Notes: generated by a model from the sequence alone, not told the origin. A stretch of 64,000 nucleotides of DNA from Lactobacillus sp. ESL0791 (GCF_029433255.1 NZ_JAQTHU010000001.1:806001-870000); one strand, 5' to 3'. Counted from the first letter of the stretch, positions 46,648 through 55,766 are shown. Translations and numbers: made by a program.

Positions 46648-47235
46648 TCAAAAAATAAATAAAATTGCGAAATTTACAAATGAGTGTAATAAAATACTGT
46701 TAATGATACTGTTGGTCCATAGCTGAAGTAGCATTAATGCGAAACTCAATATTGAGAAATAAATCAATCCAGGTATGCTGAAATCAGCATGTAATGAAAC
46801 GAACAAAAGAGTACTGAGAATAATGCCTAAAACAAGGTGTCCTGATTCTGTTAATCCAGAAAAAATCACTTTTCTTGAAATCACTTCTTCAATAATTGGG
46901 GAAAATATTAAAGCATGAAAAATTGTACGAATATTAACCTCTTGCTTTGTATCGCCCGTAGTCACAAGAAAAATAAACACTAGCAAACATACAAAAAATA
47001 ATTTGCCAAGTGAAATTCTGAAATCATGTTTTGTAACTATTTTTGTATAAAAAATGAATACAAGAAAAATAAACAAGGTTATTATATCTCGGATCAGTTT
47101 AACAAAAAGAAGCTCAGACCTTCGAGATCCCAAACATAATCTAAAAATTAATCTTATGCATATTTCATCAAAAAAATAAAATCCTACTGTCATAAAAATT
47201 TTTTCAACAGCAGTCTCAGTAGTTATAATTCTCAA
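46648..47235 (-). CDS. CPBP-family intramembrane metalloprotease (CAAX protease-like)
   Basis: The 195-residue protein has about six membrane helices and the family motifs EEVISRKVIFSGL (glutamate pair and arginine), VSLHADF and LLHSFVNF with the zinc-binding histidines and asparagine. Members in lactic acid bacteria are often linked to bacteriocin immunity or maturation. The frame ends at TGA inside a run of six T; removing one T would extend it by about 20 acidic residues ending ELEPQSEN. The 3' end may thus be frameshifted. AT-rich, accessory in character. Confidence 0.78.
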   Translation of the reverse strand: MRIITTETAVEKIFMTVGFYFFDEICIRLIFRLCLGSRRSELLFVKLIRDIITLFIFLVFIFYTKIVTKHDFRISLGKLFFVCLLVFIFLVTTGDTKQEVNIRTIFHALIFSPIIEEVISRKVIFSGLTESGHLVLGIILSTLLFVSLHADFSIPGLIYFSILSFALMLLQLWTNSIINSILLHSFVNFAILFIF

Positions 47236-47785
47236 TTTCTTTCTTCCTTCGTTTTATCCTTTATAAAATATATTATGCCGTATAAAATAGTAATTGCAAC
47301 ATTTTCCCCTTATTTTAGCAATTAAAAAATCGCTAACAAGTGATGTGAACCCCGAAATTAAGACAAATTAATTTCGGGGTTTTTACTATGTCCAAATTAT
47401 CTAAACGAAATAAAATTAATATTTATAATTTATAGGAGAATTAAAAGCAAGATTTCCCAAAAAGATTTTTGGGTAGGAAAAGTTTAAGCAAGTTGTGTAC
47501 AGTAGTTAATCAGACATTATTCAATTAGCAATTATAAAATATTTCTTACTAAGTAATTAAATAATCTGTAAGCTTTTTATATTCTGTAGTGCGAATGATT
47601 TTATTGCATTATCATAATTGTAATAAAAAGGAGCGGAGCTAGTTCAAAATGAGGTAACCACATATTTGGCAGTAAAAGAAGCAAACCCAGTTGGAATTGT
47701 TCTAGTGGGTCTCAAAGACCGCTAATTGCAGTCGGTATTTCTATTATGGCGTCAAATTATAGCTGGTACAATTTAGGAGATTGAT
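47236..47785. other. 550-base interval with a terminator hairpin and a possible peptide-gene relic
   Basis: A strong hairpin (ACCCCGAAATTA/TAATTTCGGGGT then TTTT) lies at 47349-47384. Further on, AAAAAGGAGCGGAG is a good ribosome site followed by ATG AGG TAA. One frame after that stop is open for about 44 codons and ends GISIMASNYSWYNLGD ten bases before the next gene. This could be a frameshifted small peptide gene, possibly bacteriocin-like, but it is not supported well enough to call. Confidence 0.4.
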
Positions 47786-49027
47786 ATGTATTGGAAATTT
47801 ATAAAACATGCTTTTTTAAAACGTAAAATCTTGGTTAGCTTGACTTTTATACTAACAGTGATTTTTTGCTTGTTTACGTACAGAATAATTATGTCTAATA
47901 TGTATGTTCATCAAGGAGAGCAGGAGCTGCAGCCGCTTGTGGCTAAAAATGTTGTCGTTGGTAATAATCAAACTGCAAATTATCAGTATAAAAAAATCAG
48001 TAAAAATAAAGTAGATGCTGATAACAAGGCAAAAAAAGTGTTTGATTTTCTAGATAAAAATTACAAATATGCTTTTCGCGGAAGCATCGCAACAAATATT
48101 CCCAAAACTAGCAAAAATATTGAATTTAACCTGGTTAACGAGAACTTTTTTAAATTTTACCCGTTAAAAGTCAATCAGGGCAGTAATTTTGTTGCTAGAG
48201 ATTATCGAAATTCCCAAAACACTATTCCAGTTTTGGTAGGAAGCAGTATTAAGCAGTTAGCTCATGTTGGTAAAAAGTTTAATATGCCAGATCCGTATAC
48301 CAATAAGATGCAGCACTATCAGGTAAAAGGAATTCTTGTAAATAACGCGCATATCCCATCTTTGTATCTACTTGATAACAAAACCTATTTTAATAATGCG
48401 ATTATCACGCCATTTCTGCCAAGCAATAAAAAGAAGATGGATGTTTACCAACTTGATTCAGGGTTGCAGGATCTTTTACTTTATGATACTTCTAAGGAAA
48501 AGATAAATAATTTACAAAAGAAGATTAATGAAAATGGCTTTTATAAAGTTGAATTTTATCCGATTAAGCGAAATGTTGCGGAATATTATTCCTCGTATAA
48601 AAAAAGTGTTTTGCGAGTAGTAGCTTTTTCACTAGCAATTTTAGTAATCACGGTTTTATTTTTGGTTTGGAATCTATGGCAGAACTTGAATGAAATAAAA
48701 CAAGAAAGTTCAAGTGGCACAGTATTTGGATTTAATAAAAAGCAGTTAATTAAAGTAGTAGCATTATTCCAAACCTTCAGCTCGCTTCTAGCAATAATTC
48801 CTATTGCAATTTTTGCATTGCTAATTGAGAAAAGTATGGAAAAGGCGGAAGGGATACAAACATTTGTATTTCCGCATGTTGAAGTTGTAAGCTTGTTACT
48901 AACCTTTTTACTAATATTATTTATTACCATATTTGCAAGCATAATCACTATTCATTATTTTTATCAAAAATCTTTGACGGTAAAGATGGAAGAAGTCGAC
49001 TATGTGGTGAATATTAAGAATAAGTAA
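47786..49027 (+). CDS. FtsX-like permease-type membrane protein, no partner ATPase
   Basis: The 413-residue protein has one N-terminal helix (about residues 15-35), a 240-residue extracellular domain with KPLVVNQGSNF-like and VGSSIKQL segments, then three C-terminal helices, the layout of a MacB/FtsX half-permease. No ABC ATPase gene is adjacent, which is unusual. Such proteins occur in bacteriocin immunity or lipoprotein export systems. GGAGA eight bases before the ATG. The function is unassigned. Confidence 0.6.
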   Translation: MYWKFIKHAFLKRKILVSLTFILTVIFCLFTYRIIMSNMYVHQGEQELQPLVAKNVVVGNNQTANYQYKKISKNKVDADNKAKKVFDFLDKNYKYAFRGSIATNIPKTSKNIEFNLVNENFFKFYPLKVNQGSNFVARDYRNSQNTIPVLVGSSIKQLAHVGKKFNMPDPYTNKMQHYQVKGILVNNAHIPSLYLLDNKTYFNNAIITPFLPSNKKKMDVYQLDSGLQDLLLYDTSKEKINNLQKKINENGFYKVEFYPIKRNVAEYYSSYKKSVLRVVAFSLAILVITVLFLVWNLWQNLNEIKQESSSGTVFGFNKKQLIKVVALFQTFSSLLAIIPIAIFALLIEKSMEKAEGIQTFVFPHVEVVSLLLTFLLILFITIFASIITIHYFYQKSLTVKMEEVDYVVNIKNK

Positions 49028-49035
49028 AAAATAAA

Positions 49036-49396
49036 TTTGCTAAATGTTAAATATGTATTTTTACGGGGCAAAGCGGTATATTAGGTTAATTTAGTAATAA
49101 AGATAAGAAAGAAGGAACAACAAATGGACTCTACAAAAAATAATCAGCGGGATATGCCTAAACGGCAGAAGCATTTAAAATTTATTTTAGATTTTGTTAA
49201 TATCATTGTTTTTATGGCACTTGTTGGGCCTTGGTACAGTGAGACGCTAGACTTTTGCCACAGCATAAAATATTTGGCCCAGCTGCCGGATTTTGCCGTA
49301 ATGATCATTTTTGCAATAGTTGCTGCACCCGTTTACTATTATTTGGAAAAAGCAGTTTTCAAGGTTTACCGCGAGTATCAGGCATACCAAAAATAA
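49036..49396 (+). repeat. Direct duplication, copy 1 (about 360 bases)
   Basis: This segment, from TTTGCTAAATGT through the small membrane gene, recurs at 50485-50844 with the coding part nearly identical and the upstream part diverged. The toxin-antitoxin genes lie between the copies. Confidence 0.85.
49124..49396 (+). CDS. Small membrane protein, intact copy
   Basis: The 90-residue protein has two hydrophobic segments (FILDFVNIIVFMALVGPWYS and FAVMIIFAIVAAPVYYYL). DUF2798-type small proteins have a similar two-helix plan (a loose resemblance only). AAGGAAC lies shortly before the ATG. A nearly identical but broken copy starts at 50572. Confidence 0.62.
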   Translation: MDSTKNNQRDMPKRQKHLKFILDFVNIIVFMALVGPWYSETLDFCHSIKYLAQLPDFAVMIIFAIVAAPVYYYLEKAVFKVYREYQAYQK

Positions 49397-49502
49397 ATTT
49401 TTTCGCTAGGTATTATTGATACGATGGTTGAACTTTATGTTGAGAAAATTAAGAGCGAGATTTCTCAAAAGATTAATAACTTGGAGCAAAGTTTAAATAT
49501 AA

Positions 49503-49541
49503 AAAATAAGACCAACTGTTTGGTGCAGTTGATCTTATTTA
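49503..49541. terminator. Bidirectional terminator between the membrane gene and mazF
   Basis: AATAAGACCAACTG pairs with CAGTTGATCTTATT over a seven-base loop; the one irregular pair is G-U on the minus strand. A/T flanks on both sides suit the convergent genes. Confidence 0.72.
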
Positions 49542-49570
49542 ATTGTAATGATAAAACACTCTTATGTCCT

Positions 49571-49996
49571 TTAGAAATCTAATTCAGTTATTGCATTAAC
49601 ATAATTCAATAAATCCTTTAAATAAGGCTTTTGAACATGATTAACTATTTTCCCGTTTCGTTTCAAAAAATCAAAATTTTGTATTTGCCAAAGACAAACA
49701 AACCCTTTTACACCATTTTTAGCATCAACCAACAAAATTGGTTTGTAATGTTGATTATTTTTGTATTTTTCAGAAGTTGTTATTGGCATACCAACGAACA
49801 TCCCTGTTTGCCTATTGTATGCTGTATTGCTAATGACGACCATGTGTCTACGAATATTATTAGCTCGTGGATTGTGCCCACCATATTCTTTTCCAATATG
49901 TGGCTCAGCATCAACAATAATTATATCTCCTTGATTAGGATAATTATTATTGTTGGTATTTTGGTTTTTACTCACTTTCAAATCCCCAACCTTCAT
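49571..49996 (-). CDS. mazF: MazF/PemK-type mRNA-interferase toxin
   Basis: The 141-residue protein has an N-terminal polar stretch, then GDIIIVDAEPHIGKEYGGHNPRANNIRRHMVVIS, the SH3-like PemK/MazF barrel with the conserved arginine and histidine region, and MPITTSEKY as the next strand. Family members cut mRNA. It overlaps the upstream antitoxin gene by 29 bases. The extended start is uncertain; an internal GTG or TTG about nine codons later is possible. The convergent duplicated gene lies downstream. Confidence 0.82.
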   Translation of the reverse strand: MKVGDLKVSKNQNTNNNNYPNQGDIIIVDAEPHIGKEYGGHNPRANNIRRHMVVISNTAYNRQTGMFVGMPITTSEKYKNNQHYKPILLVDAKNGVKGFVCLWQIQNFDFLKRNGKIVNHVQKPYLKDLLNYVNAITELDF

Positions 49997-50234
49997 TACC
50001 CTGCAAGGATGAAGGCTCTGCTAATTCTTTGTCAGTTTTTAAGTCAGCTTGAAAATCATAGTTACCAAAATTTGTGTCGTAAAGATTAACTTTTTTTGAC
50101 AACTCCACATTATTACTTTGAGGATCTTTTTTAAAGATTAATTCACTACCTGCGTTCCAGCCTTCTTCTTTACGCAATTTAGCAGGTAAAGTTATCTGAC
50201 CCTTTTGAGTTACTTTAGCAACATATGTATCCAT
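49968..50234 (-). CDS. mazE: AbrB/MazE-type antitoxin
   Basis: The 88-residue protein begins with a SpoVT-AbrB swapped-hairpin DNA-binding domain (YVAKVTQKGQITLPAKLRKEEGW) and continues into an acidic, disordered-looking tail (DLKTDKELAEPSSLQGNEGWGFESE) that would wrap the toxin. ATG at 50234 is preferred over the GTG three codons earlier because AGGA sits ten bases ahead. GTACATATGGTATAC just upstream (minus strand) is a near-palindrome around CATATG beside a TATACT box and may be the autoregulatory operator. Confidence 0.82.
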   Translation of the reverse strand: MDTYVAKVTQKGQITLPAKLRKEEGWNAGSELIFKKDPQSNNVELSKKVNLYDTNFGNYDFQADLKTDKELAEPSSLQGNEGWGFESE

Positions 50235-50484
50235 TATGTTCACATCCTATATTTGATATCAGCGCGATTGAAATAGATAAATTCCTTACGCCTTACAGTA
50301 TACCATATGTACAAAAATCAACTAAGAAAAATATACTTAGCAACTGATAATAGTTGATTTTATAAAAAATTATGTCAAATTTCTCGTTGTTTTAATATTT
50401 GTTCAGAAGTAAGGAACTCTATACCAAAATACAAATATCCTATTAAAATGATAAGAAAAGTTATTGATTTCCGCTCGCAGATTT
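50235..50484. other. Non-coding interval upstream of the antitoxin
   Basis: It holds the toxin-antitoxin promoter on the minus strand (TATACT with a near-palindromic CATATG region at about 50300-50316). The rest is AT-rich with no open frame or hairpin that I can support. Confidence 0.4.
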
Positions 50485-50844
50485 TTTGCTAAATGTCAAA
50501 TATGAAATTTTACGGGTCAAAGTGGTGTAATAGGGTAAAATGATAACAAAAATAAGGAAGAGGGAACAAAAATGGACTCTACAAAAAATAATCAGCGGGA
50601 TATGCCTAAACGGCAGAAACATTTAAAATTTATTTTAGATTTTGTTAATATCATTGTTTTTATGGCACTTGTTGGGGCTTGGTACAGTGAGGCGCTAGAC
50701 TTTTGCCACAGCATAAAATATTTGGCCTAGCTGCCGGATTTTGTCGTAATGATCATTTTTGCAATAGTTGCTGCACCCATTTACTATTATTTGGAAAAAG
50801 CAGTTTTCAAAGTCTACCGTGAATACCAAGCTTATCAGAAATAA
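50485..50844 (+). repeat. Direct duplication, copy 2 (about 360 bases)
   Basis: It matches 49036-49396: same leader order (TTTGCTAAATGT, ACGGG.CAAAG), same gene length, and the same stop position. Divergence is higher in the leader than in the coding part. Confidence 0.85.
50572..50844 (+). pseudogene. Small membrane protein, broken copy
   Basis: The reading frame is the same length as that at 49124 but codon 53 is TAG (50728-50730) where the intact copy has CAG. The stop falls between the two membrane helices, so the product loses the second helix. Several other single-base differences are present, so the duplication is not brand new. Confidence 0.85.
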
Positions 50845-50874
50845 AAGTTAAATTTAGAACAATAATCTTATGAA

Positions 50875-50909
50875 AATAATCAAACCGAAAGTGGTTTGAT
50901 TATTTTTTT
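50875..50909 (+). terminator. Terminator ahead of the sorbitol operon
   Basis: AATAATCAAACC pairs with GGTTTGATTATT over six bases (12 base pairs), followed by a T run. Confidence 0.86.
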
Positions 50910-50977
50910 CGCCGAATTTCTAATTTGCACCTTTGTGATAATACCTAATATTTCCGCCTGCCTCGAAAAAGAGGTGA

Positions 50978-51006
50978 TTAACAGTTGAAAGCGCTCGCTA
51001 TATACT
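50978..51006 (+). promoter_or_regulatory. Sorbitol operon promoter with cre in its spacer
   Basis: TTAACA (50978-50983) and TATACT (51001-51006) are 17 bases apart. The spacer is filled by TTGAAAGCGCTCGCT (50985-50999), a full match to the CcpA consensus WTGNAANCGNWNNCW. CcpA binding here would block polymerase directly, giving repression in the presence of glucose. Confidence 0.85.
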
Positions 51007-51059
51007 ACAAAAGTAAATAAATTTATACATAAAGATTTATACACGAAGAGGGTATGAAA

Positions 51060-51860
51060 ATGGAAAATTGGTTGGATTTAAACAGCAAAGTCTATATTGT
51101 CACAGGAGGATCGTCTGGCATTGGTGAAGCGATCATCAAGGAATTGCTTGATTGCGGGGCCAAGGTTGTAGACGCAGATTTGAATGAGCCTAAACATACT
51201 AACGATAACCTGTTGTTTGTTAAAACCGACGTAACTAATGAAGATGATGTTAATCATACGGTTGATGCCACAATCAAGAAGTGGGGAAAAATCAACGGTT
51301 TGGTGAACAATGCAGGGATAAATTTACCCCGGCTTTTGGTTGATGAAAAAAAGCCAAAGAGCAAGTTTGAGATGACGGCGCAGGACTTTACAAAGATGTT
51401 TGCGGTTAATGTCAAGAGTGTTGTGCTAATGTCACAGGCTGTGGGAAGGTATTTAGTTAAGCAAAAGAATGGCGTAATTGTTAATATGTCTTCAGAAGCC
51501 GGGCTTGAAGGCTCTCAAGGGCAAAGTATTTATTCGGCAACTAAAGGAGCAATCAATGGCTTTACCCGTTCCTGGGCAAAAGAACTAGGGAAATTTAACG
51601 TACGGGTTGTTGGTGTAGCTCCGGGAATTATGGAAGCAACAGGATTACGAACGATTGATTATGAGACTGCACTTGCATATACTAGAAATATTTCGGTTGA
51701 CCAACTTAGAGCAGGTTATAGCAGCACAACAACAACACCAATGGGCCGCAGTGGTCATTTATATGAAGTTGCTGATTTAGTAGCCTACCTTTTGTCAAAT
51801 CGTTCAAGCTATATTACTGGCGTAACGATCAACGTTGCTGGAGGTAAGTCAAGAGGATAG
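51060..51860 (+). CDS. srlD: Sorbitol-6-phosphate 2-dehydrogenase
   Basis: This SDR-family enzyme oxidises sorbitol-6-phosphate to fructose-6-phosphate with NAD+. The 266-residue protein shows TGGSSGIG (residues 14-21), NNAG near 88, the serine-tyrosine-lysine triad (MSSEAG, YSATKGA) and the C-terminal GVTINVAGGKSRG. The ATG at 51060 is preferred because AGAGGG lies eight bases before it. It is the first gene of a complete operon in the order known for gutFRMCBA of L. casei. The product enters glycolysis directly. Confidence 0.92.
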   Translation: MENWLDLNSKVYIVTGGSSGIGEAIIKELLDCGAKVVDADLNEPKHTNDNLLFVKTDVTNEDDVNHTVDATIKKWGKINGLVNNAGINLPRLLVDEKKPKSKFEMTAQDFTKMFAVNVKSVVLMSQAVGRYLVKQKNGVIVNMSSEAGLEGSQGQSIYSATKGAINGFTRSWAKELGKFNVRVVGVAPGIMEATGLRTIDYETALAYTRNISVDQLRAGYSSTTTTPMGRSGHLYEVADLVAYLLSNRSSYITGVTINVAGGKSRG

Positions 51861-51871
51861 AAGGTATAGAT

Positions 51872-53707
51872 ATGAATAGCGATTTATTTTATCTTTTGAA
51901 TCTTTTTATCGAAAATGGTTCGATGACAAGTCAAGAAATAGCATATTATTGTCAGGTAACTGAACGAACTGTAGCTACTAGAGTACAAAATTTAAATGAG
52001 ATTTTAGGCAATCGGGCTAATATTTTTAAAAAGGTAAAAAGATACCAATTGGTAATAAATAACTATTCTGAATTTACCAATCTTGAAACAAAGTTTTTAA
52101 AGGGGGAACTTGATCTAAACGATCAGATAAAGCGAGAAGCATATATTTTAGACTTGCTCATTAAGAAAAAAGATTATCTGACAATAGATGAAATTGCTGA
52201 CCAAATTTTAATCAGCAGGACTGTATTTAATGGTGATATCAAACAAATTCGAAAAATTTTAAAAGAATATGGCGGCAAAATCATCTCTAAGCAAGGTAAA
52301 GGAATAAAAATTGTTTTTAATAGTGAGTATCAATTATTATTTGCTTACCGTAACCTGATTGTTCAACACATCAGCAAAAGCAGCTGGACAAAGTTATCAA
52401 ACGAGTTTGCTGAGCGGACTGAAAAGCTTGCTCTTAACAAGGAGACAAGCATGCAGATAACAGAAAATCTTGTTGCATTGTATACAGTTAAAAATTATGG
52501 TTATGATTTAAAAAGTATGCCTGAAAAATTTGTCCGGCTCTGGGATGATTCAAGTTTAGTTAATTCTTTAAATAGTGTGTGTAGCTGCCTGATAACAGAT
52601 CTTACTCAGGTTGAAAAAGAATTCTTGCTTTCACCGCTGAATTTGTATAAAAATAGCAGTATTTCTGCCAAAGCCGTCCAAGAAATGTTTGCCCAAAATT
52701 TAAGGCTTCTCTTTCTACCGTTAAGTAAAGAACTGGCACGCTATCATTTAAACTTTGAAGCGATTTATGAGCGGATGAAGTGGCACGTTTTGTTTTCAAT
52801 TAATCGTGAGCTGCTGAAAGAAAAAGTTTCGGAAATCCTGCCGCAGGATATTTCGAAAAAATATCCGATTGCCTTGGAACTGAGTATTAAGCTGGCAGAT
52901 TTGATTTTTAAGGAATACCAGATTGAGTTCAGTAAAAATGAGATTAATTATCTAGTTGTCTACTTTGAGATTTTTCTGGAGGAGCAGCCTACTAATTTAA
53001 CGGATCGAATTAATATAGCATTTGTTGGCAATATTCGGGGATCAGTGAAGCAGTTTATTATCGAAAAGCTGGAAAAGATCTTTGAAAATCTAAAAATTAC
53101 TGATTTTGCCTCTCTAAGTGAAATCAAAAATAGTCAGCAAAAATTTCTGCTGGTGTTTTCTAATGAGCCGTTTCTGCTGGCTGATACGCAAGTTATTAAT
53201 ATTGGGACGGCTCTGAGGCAAGAGGCCTTGTCGGCAATAGTACAAACATCAATTATTGAGCACTTTATCTCACAAAACCTATGTTCATTTAACACATATA
53301 AGGTAAAAGCAAAAAGCTATTTTGCCGCGACTGAGCAGATCATTGATAAGGAAATTGCCAACGGTGAATTACGGGAAGATTTTAAAGAAAATTGGAGTGA
53401 ACGGGAAAAGTATACTAATAATATTTTTTCAAATGGGATTGCTATTCCCCATGCAATTGATTCATCTGGCAAAAAGCGAATCCTCTTGAGTGTGGGAATT
53501 ATTCAAAATAAGTTAGCTTTTAAAAATAGGGATATTAAATTAATTTTTTTAATTGGAATACCCCAGATTATGGACAATAAGTTGATTGATGTGACGTCAA
53601 GAATTTATGACCTGATTGGCAATATTTCACGAAATGAGGTTTTATTTAGAAATATCATTAAATATGATAATTCTAAGTCATTCTTGCAAATTACAGAGGG
53701 GATATAG
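51872..53707 (+). CDS. gutR: PRD-containing transcriptional activator of the sorbitol operon
   Basis: The 611-residue regulator has two N-terminal helix-turn-helix modules (about residues 5-55 and 85-150), two PTS regulation domains (about 180-390), a IIB-like domain (about 395-475) and a IIA domain of the mannitol/fructose type (about 480-605). The IIA histidine is present in GIAIPHAIDS, but the IIB-like segment FVGNIRGSV lacks the usual cysteine. Phosphorylation by HPr and by the sorbitol PTS would set activity. It starts 11 bases after srlD. Confidence 0.88.
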   Translation: MNSDLFYLLNLFIENGSMTSQEIAYYCQVTERTVATRVQNLNEILGNRANIFKKVKRYQLVINNYSEFTNLETKFLKGELDLNDQIKREAYILDLLIKKKDYLTIDEIADQILISRTVFNGDIKQIRKILKEYGGKIISKQGKGIKIVFNSEYQLLFAYRNLIVQHISKSSWTKLSNEFAERTEKLALNKETSMQITENLVALYTVKNYGYDLKSMPEKFVRLWDDSSLVNSLNSVCSCLITDLTQVEKEFLLSPLNLYKNSSISAKAVQEMFAQNLRLLFLPLSKELARYHLNFEAIYERMKWHVLFSINRELLKEKVSEILPQDISKKYPIALELSIKLADLIFKEYQIEFSKNEINYLVVYFEIFLEEQPTNLTDRINIAFVGNIRGSVKQFIIEKLEKIFENLKITDFASLSEIKNSQQKFLLVFSNEPFLLADTQVINIGTALRQEALSAIVQTSIIEHFISQNLCSFNTYKVKAKSYFAATEQIIDKEIANGELREDFKENWSEREKYTNNIFSNGIAIPHAIDSSGKKRILLSVGIIQNKLAFKNRDIKLIFLIGIPQIMDNKLIDVTSRIYDLIGNISRNEVLFRNIIKYDNSKSFLQITEGI

Positions 53708-53708
53708 A

Positions 53709-54221
53709 ATGAATTATTTTTATATTTATGTCTTGATTGGAATTGCGTTTTTGCTGCAAAGCGTTTTTGGCTTTATTCAGCTGCGGAATTTCCTGAAGAT
53801 ATTTAAGCGCATGAATAAAAAAGGCAAAGTTTTAATTGGGAAAAATCCCAAAAAATTAAGAGCAGGGAGTCTGTTGCTGCTTAATATTGATGAGAATGCA
53901 ACCATTCAGGACGCCCAGCTGATGAAGGGAACAACGGTCTTTGCCAGATTTAGGCAGCTTTCATCTTTAAAGAAAAAATCGTTACCACTGTTAGCAAGCT
54001 CTTATGATCAGCTTCAGGAGATGGATCCACTGGTTAAAGGATGCATTTTAAATGCATATAAAGAATATATTAATTTTAAAACTGGTAAACAGGCCGAAAT
54101 GGAAACAGGCACTAGTTTCCTAGCATTACCGGTTTTCAATAATTGGATAATGGTTTTAAAAAACAAATTTAAGTCTATTGTAAATAGTGTAAAAGGAGAT
54201 AAAAATGGAATATATTACTAA
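53709..54221 (+). CDS. gutM: GutM-type glucitol operon activator
   Basis: GutM is an accessory activator found with sorbitol PTS operons. The 170-residue protein has one N-terminal membrane helix (YIYVLIGIAFLLQSVFGFIQL) followed by a cytosolic part. GVLI-type segment KGKVLIGKNPKKLRAGSLLLLNID is typical of the family. The ATG is one base past the gutR stop, and the frame overlaps the IIC gene by 17 bases. How it works is not established. Confidence 0.86.
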   Translation: MNYFYIYVLIGIAFLLQSVFGFIQLRNFLKIFKRMNKKGKVLIGKNPKKLRAGSLLLLNIDENATIQDAQLMKGTTVFARFRQLSSLKKKSLPLLASSYDQLQEMDPLVKGCILNAYKEYINFKTGKQAEMETGTSFLALPVFNNWIMVLKNKFKSIVNSVKGDKNGIYY

Positions 54222-54756
54222 TTTTGCAACTTGGTTTATTGGACTATTTCAAGCTGGCAGCAAGCAATTCGTAAATTGGGTAACAACAATCGTACCCTTA
54301 GTTTTAATTATGCTGGTATTCATGAATGCCTTGATTGCCTTGATCGGGGAAAAGCGAATTAATAAATTTGCACAGGTTTCGGCAAGCAACCCGCTGATGC
54401 GGTACATGGTACTGCCTTTTCTTTCCGCGTTTATGCTCGGCAACCCGTTGGCACACACAATGGGCAAGTTTTTACCAGAATATTACAAGCCTAGTTATTA
54501 TGCATCATGTGCACAGTTTTGTCACACAAGCAATGGTGTTTTCCCGCATATTAATCCTGCCGAATACTTTATTTGGATGGGGATTGCTTCTGGTGTGCAG
54601 AAATTAGGATTAAATATAATGGATTTGGCGATAAGATACCTTCTTGTTGGGTTAATAATGAACTTCATCGGCGGCTGGATTACAGATTATACTACTGCTT
54701 ATGTTTGCAAAACTACGGGTATTTCCTTATCGAAACAGGTAGATGTAGCTGATTAA
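54205..54756 (+). CDS. srlA: PTS glucitol/sorbitol subunit IIC
   Basis: The 183-residue membrane protein (about four helices) contains the family's [21 protein letters not shown] and [23 protein letters not shown]. It forms the N-terminal half of the sorbitol channel and works with the IIBC subunit encoded next. AAAGGAGA is the ribosome site, inside gutM. Length agrees with SrlA. Confidence 0.92.
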   Translation: MEYITNFATWFIGLFQAGSKQFVNWVTTIVPLVLIMLVFMNALIALIGEKRINKFAQVSASNPLMRYMVLPFLSAFMLGNPLAHTMGKFLPEYYKPSYYASCAQFCHTSNGVFPHINPAEYFIWMGIASGVQKLGLNIMDLAIRYLLVGLIMNFIGGWITDYTTAYVCKTTGISLSKQVDVAD

Positions 54757-54770
54757 TTAGGAGAAGAACA

Positions 54771-55766
54771 ATGACTGAATATAATAGTGTTAAAGTAACC
54801 CGTGGCGATGGGGGCTGGGGCGGCCCTATTACTATCACCCCTACCAAAGAAGCACACACAATTTTGTACGTGACTGGGGGAAACAAACCGGAAATTGTTG
54901 ATAAACTGGCTAAGTTAACGGGAATGAATGTCGTTGACGGCTTTAAAACTTCTATTCCCGATAATGAGATTGCAGTTGCGGTCGTTGATTGCGGTGGTAC
55001 CTTACGTTGCGGCATTTATCCGAAAAAAAATATCAAGACGATTAATATTTTACCAACCGGCAAATCAGGCCCTTTAGCCGAATTTATTACTCCGGAACTG
55101 TATGTTTCGAGCGTGGGCCCGGACCAAATAAGTTTGACAGACGAAACGGCGGTGCCTGCTGCGACTACGGCAGCAGAATCTGCTGAAAATCCAAAGATTG
55201 ATACGACCAAAACGCTTACCCAGCAAAAAAATGGCGGCTGGATTGCCAAAATTGGCGTCGGCGTCGGTAAGGTGGTAGCCACTTTTAATCAGGCGGCTAA
55301 GAAGTCGGTTAAGACGGTGATTGATACAATCCTACCATTTATGGCTTTTGTTTCACTGCTAATCGGAATAATTAATGCTTCGGGAATTGGTAATTGGTTT
55401 GCCAAGTTGATGACACCGCTGGCTGGTAATGTTTGGGGATTGATGATCTTAGGATTTATTTGTTCGCTGCCGTTTTTATCACCATTATTAGGGCCAGGGG
55501 CAGTAATCGGTCAGGTTATTGGTACTCTGATTGGTGTTGAAATTGGCAAGGGTAATATCTCACCGCAATTTGCGCTTCCGGCATTATTTGCAATTAATAC
55601 CCAAAATGGTTGTGATTTTATCCCTGTAGGTTTAGGGCTGATGGATGCTAAAGCAGAAACTGTTGAAGTTGGTGTTACCTCAGTTCTTTACTCAAGATTT
55701 ATTAATGGTGTGCCGCGGGTCTTTATCGCTTGGCTAGCCAGCTTCGGCCTGTATGCTGGTAAATAG
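54771..55766 (+). CDS. srlE: PTS glucitol/sorbitol subunit IIBC
   Basis: The 331-residue protein has a cytosolic IIB domain with the phospho-accepting cysteine region [16 protein letters not shown] (about residues 75-91), a poorly conserved linker (about 115-150), and a C-terminal membrane part with [15 protein letters not shown] and the typical [18 protein letters not shown]. It transfers phosphate to incoming sorbitol. Length agrees with SrlE. It starts 14 bases after the IIC stop. Confidence 0.92.
   Translation: MTEYNSVKVTRGDGGWGGPITITPTKEAHTILYVTGGNKPEIVDKLAKLTGMNVVDGFKTSIPDNEIAVAVVDCGGTLRCGIYPKKNIKTINILPTGKSGPLAEFITPELYVSSVGPDQISLTDETAVPAATTAAESAENPKIDTTKTLTQQKNGGWIAKIGVGVGKVVATFNQAAKKSVKTVIDTILPFMAFVSLLIGIINASGIGNWFAKLMTPLAGNVWGLMILGFICSLPFLSPLLGPGAVIGQVIGTLIGVEIGKGNISPQFALPALFAINTQNGCDFIPVGLGLMDAKAETVEVGVTSVLYSRFINGVPRVFIAWLASFGLYAGK

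Noticed and set aside
49424..49581. Short frame MVELYVEKIKSEISQKI... between the membrane gene and mazF
   Set aside because: No ribosome site, crosses a terminator, and only a faint match to similar DNA near 47448; probably decayed sequence.
49631..50089. 152-codon plus-strand frame over the toxin-antitoxin genes
   Set aside because: It is antisense to mazF and mazE, which have clear family motifs.
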